From positions 101,531 through 165,530 of the forward strand of contig NZ_JAGGCS010000006.1 of assembly GCF_022884085.1 (NCBI RefSeq): a stretch of 64,000 nt of DNA, in the 5' to 3' direction. The notes under the pieces were generated by a model. The model was not told the origin of the DNA, searched no databases, and was given only the letters and a program-made list of their open reading frames with translations. Position numbers and translations under genes: made by a program. This document shows positions 35,164-42,886 of this stretch, piece after piece. Within the stretch, counting starts at the first letter, position 1, and each line of letters starts with the position of its first letter. The stretch comes from Paenirhizobium cremeum. Lineage in GTDB: Bacteria; Pseudomonadota; Alphaproteobacteria; Rhizobiales; Rhizobiaceae.

Positions 35164-35189
35164 ATTTGCCCCGCCTGAAAGGGGCAAAT
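35164..35189 (+). promoter_or_regulatory. hairpin sequestering the thiM ribosome-binding site and start codon
   Basis: ATTTGCCCC (35164-35172) pairs perfectly with GGGGCAAAT (35181-35189). The right arm contains the GGGG of the Shine-Dalgarno and the AT of the ATG at 35188-35190, and the AAA before it lies in the loop. Formation of this stem would block initiation, making it the likely expression platform of the TPP riboswitch. Confidence 0.8.
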
Positions 35190-35991
35190 GAACGAGATCC
35201 AGTTTCCCGGAAACCTGTTGCGCGAGATGCGCGAGACGGCACCGCTGGTGCAATGCATCACCAACTACGTCGCGATGAACATTGCCGCCAATGTGTTGTT
35301 GGCGGCGGGCGCTTCGCCTGCCATGGTCCATGCAGAGGAGGAGGCAGGTGAATTTGCCGGCATCGCCGGCGGGCTCACCGTCAATATCGGCACGGCCTCG
35401 CCGCAATGGATTGCCGGCATGAAGGCGGCGATCGGCGCAGCGACCGCCGCCCGCCGGCCATGGGTGTTCGATCCGGTTGCGCATTTTGCCACCGCCTATC
35501 GCCGCAAGGTGACGGCCGAGCTTCTGACGCTCGCCCCGACGGTGATCCGTGGCAATGCGTCCGAGATTATTGCCCTTGCTGGCGGTACGAGCAGCGCGAA
35601 AGGCGTCGACAGCCGCGACCCGGTGGAACTTGCCGAGAAAGCGGCAAACGAACTTGCCAGACGTCAGGCTTGTGTCGTCGCGGTGACGGGCACGACCGAT
35701 TTCGTCACCGATGGCCGCCATACAGTCAGGCTTTCCGGCGGCTCCGCGCTGATGCCGAAGGTGACGGCGCTCGGTTGCTCGCTCACCTGCCTCGTCGGCG
35801 CCTATGTCGCCATCCGTCCCGCAGATCCTCTTTCGGCAACCGTCGCGGCTCTCTCGCATTTTGCCGTGGCCGGTGAGCGGGCGGCTGCGGGATCGGACGG
35901 TCCGGGTTCGTTCGGCTGGCGTTTCCTCGACGCTCTCGCTGCCCTCACACCGGAGGTGCTGGATAGCGAAGCAAGGATCGAACGGCTATGA
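35188..35991 (+). CDS. thiM: hydroxyethylthiazole kinase
   Basis: A 267-residue kinase phosphorylating 4-methyl-5-(2-hydroxyethyl)thiazole, the thiazole salvage step. Markers: LVQCITNYVAMNIAANVLLA near residue 24, AGASPAMVHAEEEAGEF, VFDPVAHFATAYRRK, IRGNASEIIALAGG, and VTALGCSLTCLVGAYVA near 191, containing the catalytic Cys/anion hole. It is the first gene of thiMED behind a TPP riboswitch, and its start codon is occluded by a 9-bp hairpin. It overlaps thiE by 4 bp. Confidence 0.95.
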   Translation: MNEIQFPGNLLREMRETAPLVQCITNYVAMNIAANVLLAAGASPAMVHAEEEAGEFAGIAGGLTVNIGTASPQWIAGMKAAIGAATAARRPWVFDPVAHFATAYRRKVTAELLTLAPTVIRGNASEIIALAGGTSSAKGVDSRDPVELAEKAANELARRQACVVAVTGTTDFVTDGRHTVRLSGGSALMPKVTALGCSLTCLVGAYVAIRPADPLSATVAALSHFAVAGERAAAGSDGPGSFGWRFLDALAALTPEVLDSEARIERL

Positions 35992-36623
35992 AAAACGTCG
36001 ATCTCTCCCTTTATCTGGTCCTCGATCCGGTGCTGTGCGAACCCATAGGCATGGTGGAAACGGCCCGGCTCGCCGTTGCCGGCGGCGCGACGCTGGTCCA
36101 ACTGCGCGACAAGAAGGCGGCGACAAGAGACATGATCGAGACCGGCCGGGCGCTGAAAGCCGCCCTCGCCGGTTCCGGCGTGCCGCTCATCGTCAATGAT
36201 GACGTCGAGGCGGCAATTGCTATCGGCGCCGACGGCGTGCATGTCGGCCAGAGCGACATGCCCGTTGCCGAGGTGCGCAGGCTGATAGGGCCGGACATGA
36301 TCCTCGGTCTTTCTATCGGCAGCGTCGAACTGGCCAATGCACTCGATCCGTCGGTCATCGATCACGTCGGCGTCGGACCGGTTTTTCCAACCTCGACCAA
36401 GCCCGGTCATCCGCCGGCCATCGGGTTTCAGGGGCTTGCGGCGGTCGCTGCGGCTAGCCCCGTGCCGGTCGTCGGCATCGGAGGGCTGAAGCTTCAGCAT
36501 GTCGCCGACACGCTTGCGACAGGCGCGGTCGGCCTTGCCGTCGTCTCCGCCATCTGCGGCCAGCCTGATCCTGCCTCGGCAACAGCGGAACTTGCAGAGG
36601 CGATCCGGAGGGCACGCCGATGA
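35988..36623 (+). CDS. thiE: thiamin-phosphate synthase
   Basis: A 211-residue TIM-barrel enzyme that couples HMP-pyrophosphate and thiazole phosphate. It has GGATLVQLRDKKAATRDMIE near residue 33, PLIVNDDVEAAIAIGADGVH and VGQSDMPVAEVRRLIGPD near 75-95, and VGVGPVFPTSTKPGHPPAIG near 125. IGGLKLQHVADTLATGAVGL supplies the phosphate loop. It is bounded by 4-bp overlaps with thiM and thiD. Confidence 0.95.
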   Translation: MKNVDLSLYLVLDPVLCEPIGMVETARLAVAGGATLVQLRDKKAATRDMIETGRALKAALAGSGVPLIVNDDVEAAIAIGADGVHVGQSDMPVAEVRRLIGPDMILGLSIGSVELANALDPSVIDHVGVGPVFPTSTKPGHPPAIGFQGLAAVAAASPVPVVGIGGLKLQHVADTLATGAVGLAVVSAICGQPDPASATAELAEAIRRARR

Positions 36624-37450
36624 TCCGCAATGTATTGTCCATCGCCGGCTCCGATCCCTCGGGGGGAGCGGGCATTCAGGCCGATCTCAAGACCTTCTCG
36701 GCCTTTGGCGTTTACGGTATGGCAGCGCTGACGGCGTTGACGGCCCAGAACACCAAGGGGGTCTCCGGCGTGCATGCCGTGCCGCCGGAATTCGTGGCCG
36801 AACAGATCCGCATGGTCTTTGCAGACGTCCGGGTCGATGCGGTCAAGATCGGCATGATCGCCAATGCCGGCATTGCCCGTGCTGTCGCCGGCGTGCTGAC
36901 CGCCTATCCCGATGTGCCGGTGGTGCTCGATCCGGTGATGATCGCCAAGGGTGGCGCGGCGCTGCTCGATGCGTCGGCGGTCGCTGCCTTAACCGAATGC
37001 CTGTTGCCGCTCGCGACATTGCTGACGCCGAACCTGCCTGAGGCGGCCGCCCTGCTTGGCATGGGAGAAGCTCCCGATCGAATGGCTATGGCGGAACAGG
37101 GTACGGCTCTGCTTACGCTCGGCCCGGCTGCCGTTCTCGTCAAGGGAGGACATCTCGAAGGGTCGGAAAGCCCGGATGTCTTCGTCTCAAAGGAGGAAAC
37201 GCACTGGTTCGAGGCGCCGCGTGTTGTGACGAAGAACACCCATGGCACCGGCTGCTCGCTGTCGAGCGCAGTCGCCGCCGGTCTCGCCATGGGCCTGTCT
37301 CCGGTCGAGGCCGTCGCCACCGCGAAAGCCTGGCTCGCTGGAGCAGTCGCGGCATCGGGCGATCTCTCCGTCGGCTCCGGGCACGGGCCGGTCCATCATT
37401 TTCATCGTTTCTGGCAGGCGAGCCCTACGGCATCTTCGAATCGAGCGTGA
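36620..37450 (+). CDS. thiD: hydroxymethylpyrimidine/phosphomethylpyrimidine kinase
   Basis: A 276-residue ribokinase-fold enzyme that phosphorylates HMP twice. It shows SIAGSDPSGGAGIQADLKTF at the N-terminus (HMP-binding G-S-D), AVKIGMIANAGIARAVAGVL, VVLDPVMIAKGGAALLD, LTPNLPEAAALLG, and NTHGTGCSLSSAVAAGLAMG near 210 with the catalytic Cys/anion hole. It is last in the thiMED unit; its 3' end overlaps the convergent flavin-reductase gene by 26 bp. Because only salvage genes are here, de novo thiamin genes, if any, are elsewhere. Confidence 0.95.
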   Translation: MIRNVLSIAGSDPSGGAGIQADLKTFSAFGVYGMAALTALTAQNTKGVSGVHAVPPEFVAEQIRMVFADVRVDAVKIGMIANAGIARAVAGVLTAYPDVPVVLDPVMIAKGGAALLDASAVAALTECLLPLATLLTPNLPEAAALLGMGEAPDRMAMAEQGTALLTLGPAAVLVKGGHLEGSESPDVFVSKEETHWFEAPRVVTKNTHGTGCSLSSAVAAGLAMGLSPVEAVATAKAWLAGAVAASGDLSVGSGHGPVHHFHRFWQASPTASSNRA

Positions 37451-37955
37451 TGTCCTCGCCATCGACGGCGAATGTGCCGTAGCCCTTGTGATGAATGGTC
37501 TTTGGCATGGTCCTTGTCGGATCGTGCCAGGCCTTCACCACTTCGAGGACGAAGAGGTTGTAGCGCTCGACGAAATCCTGATCGACGACCTTGCATTCGA
37601 GATTGGCGAAGCATTCGGCGATAAGGGGCGCGGCGATTTCCGTTGCCGGAAGCGGCGTCAGCCCGATCTCCGAGAATTTGTCGGTGTCGCGCCCCGAGCA
37701 GTTACCGATGGCCACCACCTTTTCGGCCATCTCGACGGAGGGAATGGCGATCACGCATTCCTCGGTCTTCGTAAGCGCGATGAAACTGTAGTCGGCGCCG
37801 CTGACGATGCAGGCGAGCCTCGGCGGTGTGAATTCCATCATCATATGCCACGACATCGTCATGACATTGGCTTTGCCGCCGTAGCTTGTTGTGAGCAGCA
37901 CGACGGGTCCAGGCTCGATAAGCTGATAAACCTTGGAAAGCGGGAATTCCTTCAT
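37425..37955 (-). CDS. flavin reductase-like FMN-binding protein
   Basis: A 176-residue protein with the split-barrel flavin reductase fold. VVLLTTSYGGKANVMTMSWH (residues 18-37) and FTPPRLACIVSGADYSF match the FMN-binding region; AECFANLECKVVDQDFVERY is typical of the C-terminal half. It may reduce FMN for a partner oxygenase or act on a metal chelate; no partner is adjacent. Its last codons overlap thiD by 26 bp tail to tail. Confidence 0.85.
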   Translation of the reverse strand: MKEFPLSKVYQLIEPGPVVLLTTSYGGKANVMTMSWHMMMEFTPPRLACIVSGADYSFIALTKTEECVIAIPSVEMAEKVVAIGNCSGRDTDKFSEIGLTPLPATEIAAPLIAECFANLECKVVDQDFVERYNLFVLEVVKAWHDPTRTMPKTIHHKGYGTFAVDGEDITLDSKMP

Positions 37956-38041
37956 GACGGTACCTTTTGCAGTTCAGCCCCGAGCCCCATGCGAGACAGA
38001 CTAGGCTCTGCGCTTCAGGCTGTCGACGGCCGAAGGTGCCG

Positions 38042-38068
38042 CGACGCCGGGCGCGAGACCCGGCGTCG
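38042..38068 (-). terminator. GC hairpin after the pirin gene
   Basis: CGACGCCGGG and CCCGGCGTCG form a 10-bp stem around CGCGAGA, 27 bp beyond the pirin stop. It lacks a T-run, so its strength as a terminator is uncertain. Confidence 0.5.
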
Positions 38069-38094
38069 AACATGTCAGTTTTCATGCCGGGAGG

Positions 38095-39006
38095 TCAGTG
38101 GCCGGCCTTGATAAAGGTGCCGTTCTGCAACTCGCGCATGGCCTGCATCAGCTCCTCGCGCGTGTTCATCACGATCGGTCCATGCCATGCTACCGGCTCC
38201 TTGATCGGCTTGCCGGTCACGAGCAGGAAGCGGATGCCCTCATCGCCGGCCTGCACGGTTACCTCGTCGCCGGTGTCGAAAACGACGAGCGTCCGGTTGC
38301 CCGAGAGGTCGCGGATGTTCAGTTCCTCTCCCTGGTATTCCTTCTCGACCTTGACCCCGAAAGGCTTGGAGGCGTCGCGGAACGTGCCGGCGCCCGCGAA
38401 GATGTAGGCGAAAGCCGAGCGATAGGTGTCGACGGGAATGCTCTTGCGCTTGCCCGGCGGCACGGAGATGTCGAGATAGACAGGTTCCGCTGCAATCCCG
38501 TCGACCGGTCCGCTCTTGCCCCAGAAACTTCCGGAAATCACCCGGACGGACGTGCCGTCGTCATCGACCACGACGGGAATATCCGCCGATTTGATGTCCT
38601 GGTAGCGCGGCGCGGTCATCTTGAGCGACGAGGGCAGGTTGGCCCAGAGCTGGAAGCCGTGCATTTTGCCGGCAAAATCGCCCTTCGGCATTTCCTGGTG
38701 CATGATGCCGCTGCCGGCCGTCATCCACTGCAGGTCGCCCGCTCCGAGCAGGCCGTGGTTGCCGAGGCTGTCGCCATGTTCGACGGTGCCGGCGAGCACA
38801 TAGGTGATGGTCTCGATGCCCCGATGCGGATGCCAGGGAAAGCCGCGGATATAATCGGACGGGTTGTCGTTCCTGAAGTCGTCCATCATCAGAAAGGGGT
38901 CGGTCATCGACGGATCACCGAAACCGAAGACGCGGTGCAGCTTCACGCCGGCGCCTTCCATGGTGGGCGTGGCGCGGCTCTCATGCTTGACGGGGCGAAT
39001 GGACAT
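38095..39006 (-). CDS. pirin-family bicupin protein
   Basis: A 303-residue protein with two cupin domains. The N-terminal cupin has the pirin metal-site signature FPWHPHRGIETITYVLAGTV near residue 54 and MTAGSGIMHQEMPKGDFAG, supplying the His/Glu ligands. The C-terminal half (residues 170-303) is the degenerate second cupin. The ATG at 39006 follows a GGAACAGGAAAA site. Pirins act as quercetinase-like dioxygenases or as redox sensors; which applies here is not visible. Confidence 0.92.
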   Translation of the reverse strand: MSIRPVKHESRATPTMEGAGVKLHRVFGFGDPSMTDPFLMMDDFRNDNPSDYIRGFPWHPHRGIETITYVLAGTVEHGDSLGNHGLLGAGDLQWMTAGSGIMHQEMPKGDFAGKMHGFQLWANLPSSLKMTAPRYQDIKSADIPVVVDDDGTSVRVISGSFWGKSGPVDGIAAEPVYLDISVPPGKRKSIPVDTYRSAFAYIFAGAGTFRDASKPFGVKVEKEYQGEELNIRDLSGNRTLVVFDTGDEVTVQAGDEGIRFLLVTGKPIKEPVAWHGPIVMNTREELMQAMRELQNGTFIKAGH

Positions 39007-39274
39007 TTTTCCTGTTCCTTTGGGGCGCGTTTCTCACTTGGCGTCCAATATAGTCTAACCCCGGCCCCGCCGAAGACGGCTGCCGGGAACGCAGTGTTCA
39101 CAAAACGAAATGCCGCAGTGCAAAAAGTGATTGCCCGCACTGTCAGAATTCTGTCATCAATAACGCAGGTGTTTATACTTCGCTAACTATTCGAGCGAAA
39201 ACTGGCGGGATCGACGTGCCCGCCTTTTCGTAACGGTAACCGCTCTGGCCGGCGGGCCATGGAGTAGAGAAAGA

Positions 39275-40087
39275 ATGTGTCGTTGGGCAGCCTATCGCGG
39301 AGAAGCCATCTATCTTGAGGAACTGGTCACGTCTCCCGCCCACTCGCTGATCGAACAGTCCCATTGCGCCACGCGGGCCAAGACCGCAACGAATGCCGAT
39401 GGTTTCGGCCTTGCCTGGTATGGCGACCGGCCGGAGCCCGGCCGGTTCCGCGATGTGTTGCCGGCATGGTCCGACTGCAACCTGAAGAGTCTTGCCCGCC
39501 AGATCCGCTCGCCGCTTTTTCTTGCCCATGTGCGGGCGGCGACCCATGGTGCGACCCGCCGCGACAACTGTCATCCCTTCGTCAACGGCAACTGGTCCTT
39601 CATGCATAATGGCCAGATCGATCATTTCGACCGTCTGCGACGTCCGATGGAAACCATGCTGGATGACGAGCATTTCCACGCCCGTGCGGGAACCACCGAT
39701 TCCGAGCTTATGTTCCTGCTCGCCCTGCAATTCGGTCTGCGGGAACGTCCGCTGGAGGCAATGGCGGAGGCGGTGGGTTTCGTCGAGCATATGAGCCGGC
39801 ATCTGACGGGAACCGCACGAGTGCGCTTCACCGCCGCCTTTTCCGATGGCCGTACCCTCTACGCGGTGCGCTATGCGACGGATGCCCAGGCGCCGACCCT
39901 CTACGCGGCACCCATGGGTGGCAAGGGCGGTTATTGCCTCGTTTCGGAACCGCTGAACGACGAAACCGACACCTGGGTCGAAATCCCCGACGGTAGCGCC
40001 GTAATTTTGAGCGAGGACGGGCTCGACGCCGTGGCGTTCGAGCCTGAACTGGCTGCAACCGACATCACCACGCAGGCCGCTGAGTAA
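39275..40087 (+). CDS. class II glutamine amidotransferase (YafJ/EgtC-like)
   Basis: A 270-residue Ntn-hydrolase domain protein. The nucleophilic cysteine is residue 2 (MCRWAAYRGEAIYLEEL), exposed after removal of Met. ATNADGFGLAWYGDRPEPGR, LAHVRAATHGATRRDNCHPF and WSFMHNGQIDHF form the glutamine pocket. There is no synthetase partner domain, as in YafJ and EgtC; no ergothioneine genes are nearby, so YafJ-like is the safer label. A 268-bp gap to the pirin gene contains its promoter. Confidence 0.88.
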   Translation: MCRWAAYRGEAIYLEELVTSPAHSLIEQSHCATRAKTATNADGFGLAWYGDRPEPGRFRDVLPAWSDCNLKSLARQIRSPLFLAHVRAATHGATRRDNCHPFVNGNWSFMHNGQIDHFDRLRRPMETMLDDEHFHARAGTTDSELMFLLALQFGLRERPLEAMAEAVGFVEHMSRHLTGTARVRFTAAFSDGRTLYAVRYATDAQAPTLYAAPMGGKGGYCLVSEPLNDETDTWVEIPDGSAVILSEDGLDAVAFEPELAATDITTQAAE

Positions 40088-40094
40088 GTGCCGG

Positions 40095-40613
40095 CTATCG
40101 GATCGCTCGTTCCATCGCGCATCGCCGCTCGCGCGGCATCCCAAGTGCTGCCTCGTCATCGAGATGGCCGCGCAGATATGCGTCGAGATTGACGTCTTCG
40201 ATCATTGAAAAGCCTATTCGTGCATAAAATGGTGCGTTCCAGGGCACATCGCGGAAGGTCGTGAGGGTAACCCGGCCAAGTTCCTTCTCTCGCGCAAAGG
40301 CCGTTGCCGTTTCGATGAGGCCGGTGCCGATCCCTTGGCGGTGATGCGCTGGCAGGACGGAGAGCTCGAGGATGTGAAGCGCGTCAGGCGTGGCTTCGGC
40401 ACTGAGAAAGCCTAGGATTTCACCGTCCGCGCCCTCTGCGACCCAGGTTGTGCCATCCGGAATGCGGGCGCGATGAAGGTCTTCCGGGATATTGCCGGCA
40501 TCGGCCAGCCAACCAATTTCGGGCATTGTCCGAAAGAGTTCGCTTGCGGTCTGCTCGACATTCGGCAGCTTCGCCGCGTCGCAAAGACGCGCCGGACGCA
40601 GGCTGTATGTCAC
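40095..40613 (-). CDS. GNAT-family N-acetyltransferase
   Basis: A 172-residue single-domain acetyltransferase. The acetyl-CoA motif is ELSVLPAHHRQGIGTGLIET near residue 81, preceded by EILGFLSAEATPDALHILEL and followed by NAPFYARIGFSMIEDVNLDA, the closing GNAT strand. The substrate is unknown. It overlaps the end of coaBC by 4 bp and is therefore translated behind it. Confidence 0.88.
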   Translation of the reverse strand: MTYSLRPARLCDAAKLPNVEQTASELFRTMPEIGWLADAGNIPEDLHRARIPDGTTWVAEGADGEILGFLSAEATPDALHILELSVLPAHHRQGIGTGLIETATAFAREKELGRVTLTTFRDVPWNAPFYARIGFSMIEDVNLDAYLRGHLDDEAALGMPRERRCAMERAIR

Positions 40614-41830
40614 GACCCCGCTCCTTGGGCGAGCTTTTCGGCGATGAGCTCCGCCAGACGGCCGGCCACCTCGTCCTTGGCGAGATCCGGCCAGACGTCG
40701 ACGCCGGTCGGGGAAATGACCTTAACGCTGTTGCGCATGCCGCCCATGATGCCGGTTTCAGCGGAAACGTCATTGGCGACGATCAGGTCGGCGCCCTTCC
40801 TCTCAAGCTTGATGCGGCCGTTTTGCTCGACATCCTGAGTCTCGGCCGCAAAGCCGACCACGATTTTCGGCCGTTTCTCGTGGTGGCCCACGGTCTTCAA
40901 TATGTCGGGGTTTTCGATCAACTGCAGGGGGGCGGGGCCTTCTCCCTGCGTCTTCTTGATCTTCTGGTCGGCCGATGTCGCCACGCGCCAGTCGGCAACG
41001 GCGGCGACCATGACGGCGATATCGGCGGGTAGATGCGAGATTACCGCATCCCGCATCTCCTCCGCCCGCTCAACGTGAAGCGTCGTGACGCCGGCCGGAT
41101 CGGGGATCGTCACGGGGCCGGAAACAAGCGTGACCTCGGCGCCAAGTTTCGCCAGCGCCGCCGCAATCGCGTGGCCTTGCCGGCCGGAGGAGCGGTTGGC
41201 GATGTAACGAACCGGATCGATCGGCTCATGCGTCGGTCCCGACGTCACGATGGCCTTCCGACCGGCAAGAGGCTTGAGGCCGGCATCGAGCAGGGCTTCG
41301 ACGGCGGCGACGATATCGAGCGGTTCGGCCATGCGGCCAAGGCCGCTTTCGCCGCTTTCCGCCATTTCCCCGGCCATCGGGCCGATGAATCCGACGCCGT
41401 CGCCGTGAAGGGTCGCGACATTGCGGTGTGTTGCGGCGTTCGTCCACATCTTCGGGTTCATGGCTGGCGCCAGGAGGATCGGTCGCTCTGTTGCGAGCAG
41501 AACAGCGGAGGCAAGGTCGTTGGCAAGCCCGTTCGCCATCTTCGCCATCAGGTCGGCGCTGGCGGGGGCGACGACGACCAGGTCGCAATCTCGGGCCAGA
41601 CGGATATGGCCGACATCCTGCTCATCCTCGCGGGAAAAGAGATCGGTGTAGACATGGCTTGCCGAAAGCGCGCCGACGGCCAGCGGCGTCACGAACTGCT
41701 GGGCTGCCTCCGTCATGACGGGCCGCACCGATGCCCCTCGTTCCCTGAGACGGCGGATCAGATCGAGGCTCTTGTAGGCGGCGATACCGCCGGAAATGAC
41801 GAGAAGAATGCGTTTCCCGGATAAGCTCAT
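40610..41830 (-). CDS. coaBC: bifunctional phosphopantothenoylcysteine decarboxylase/synthetase
   Basis: A 406-residue fusion catalysing two steps of coenzyme A synthesis. The N-terminal CoaC flavoprotein domain has LLVISGGIAAYKSLDLIRRL and LLAPAMNPKMWTNAATHRN (the PxMNxxMW substrate motif) near residues 112-130. The C-terminal CoaB ligase domain begins VTSGPTHEPIDPVRYIANRS with SGRQGHAIAAALAKLGAEVT, and contains GFAAETQDVEQNGRIKLERK. The usual rhizobial downstream neighbour dut is replaced by a GNAT gene. Confidence 0.95.
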   Translation of the reverse strand: MSLSGKRILLVISGGIAAYKSLDLIRRLRERGASVRPVMTEAAQQFVTPLAVGALSASHVYTDLFSREDEQDVGHIRLARDCDLVVVAPASADLMAKMANGLANDLASAVLLATERPILLAPAMNPKMWTNAATHRNVATLHGDGVGFIGPMAGEMAESGESGLGRMAEPLDIVAAVEALLDAGLKPLAGRKAIVTSGPTHEPIDPVRYIANRSSGRQGHAIAAALAKLGAEVTLVSGPVTIPDPAGVTTLHVERAEEMRDAVISHLPADIAVMVAAVADWRVATSADQKIKKTQGEGPAPLQLIENPDILKTVGHHEKRPKIVVGFAAETQDVEQNGRIKLERKGADLIVANDVSAETGIMGGMRNSVKVISPTGVDVWPDLAKDEVAGRLAELIAEKLAQGAGS

Positions 41831-41912
41831 GTGATGGTCCGATTTCCCGTTTGCGGCGAACCTATCTCAAGGAACGGAAAAGCGGAATTGATTTTCGCGG
41901 GGACAAGGTCCG

Positions 41913-42773
41913 TCACGTTTCGGCCTGCTCCGTCCGCCGGGGCCGGAGCACGACCTTGACGTCGCATGGCTTGCCGAAGAACGGAGAGGAGGTGACGATC
42001 AGTCGGCAGCCTGCTTCCACATAGGCGCCGACATTGTCCTCCGTGACGCCGCCGGCGACTGCAACGGCTGGCATGGGGGAATGCCTCCGGGCGATCTCCA
42101 CCGCCCGTGCGGTATCCTCCGGAGAGAATTTTTCCAGCTGAATGACGTCGATGCCGCAGGACATCAGCTCTTCGGCATCCGCAAGCTTGTCGACCTCCAC
42201 GACGATTTTCTTCTCGGTCGCCCTGGCCTTGAGTGCGGCTATCCACAGTGCTGCAGGTTCGGCGATGAAGGTCCGATGCTCGGGAAAGACAAGGATGGTC
42301 TCGGAAAGGCCGAGCCGGTGCATCATGCCGCCGCCTGCGCGCACGGCCCTTGTGCTCGCTTCCTTCGTGCCGGGAAAGTTCTTGCGGGTGCAGGCGATCA
42401 CGGTCTCCGGCGCGATGCGATGAGCGGCATCGACGATCCGGCGGGTCCGTGTCGCAATTCCTGAAAGATATTCGACAAGGGTTTGTGAGATTTTCCACAC
42501 GGCGTGCAGAGCCTCCGCATTGCCGGTGGCCACCAGGAACGGTTCTCCCTCAGCCAGAAGCCGGCCGCTCGGGATGAGGTGTTGGACAAGTGCTCCCTTC
42601 ATCTCGAGCATCCGAGCGGCTTCCTCGCTGCCGCAGAGCATCATGGGGTTGCGCGCACTGTAGGTGATGGACGCCGGCCTCTCGCCGATCCCGAGACTGT
42701 CGGTGGTCAGGTCTCCAAACGGTACGTCCTGCAGCAGAAGATGGTCCAGAAGGCTGTCTGAAAGTCTGGTCAT
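41913..42773 (-). CDS. modD: ModD-like pyrophosphorylase (quinolinate phosphoribosyltransferase fold)
   Basis: A 286-residue protein of the NadC fold, in the ModD subgroup often found in molybdate-transport operons. LSDSLLDHLLLQDVPFGDLT, ITYSARNPMMLCGSEEAARM and ARTRKNFPGTKE-like CTRKNFPGTKEASTRAVRAG are clear; GGMMHRLGLSETILVFPEHR is the ModD/NadC central region. The later ELMSCGIDVIQLEKFSPEDT differs from NadC (which has an LDNF-type motif), favouring ModD. The ATG at 42773 has GGAGA upstream. No molybdate ABC transporter gene is present; it sits between ubiB and coaBC. Its reaction is unproven. Confidence 0.82.
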   Translation of the reverse strand: MTRLSDSLLDHLLLQDVPFGDLTTDSLGIGERPASITYSARNPMMLCGSEEAARMLEMKGALVQHLIPSGRLLAEGEPFLVATGNAEALHAVWKISQTLVEYLSGIATRTRRIVDAAHRIAPETVIACTRKNFPGTKEASTRAVRAGGGMMHRLGLSETILVFPEHRTFIAEPAALWIAALKARATEKKIVVEVDKLADAEELMSCGIDVIQLEKFSPEDTARAVEIARRHSPMPAVAVAGGVTEDNVGAYVEAGCRLIVTSSPFFGKPCDVKVVLRPRRTEQAET

Positions 42774-42886
42774 GCTTGTGTCTCCGTATGCGGATGGACG
42801 GCTTCGGCAGCATGGTGGCCGCGCGGGTCCGGTTGGCATGCGAGACACGGTGCAAGATATGTGCCGCCGCCATGGCAGCGGCTCGG

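Noticed and set aside
41827..42498. 223-codon open frame overlapping the modD gene on the same strand
   Set aside because: Out-of-frame shadow of modD; its translation is Arg/Gly-rich and unrelated to any family.
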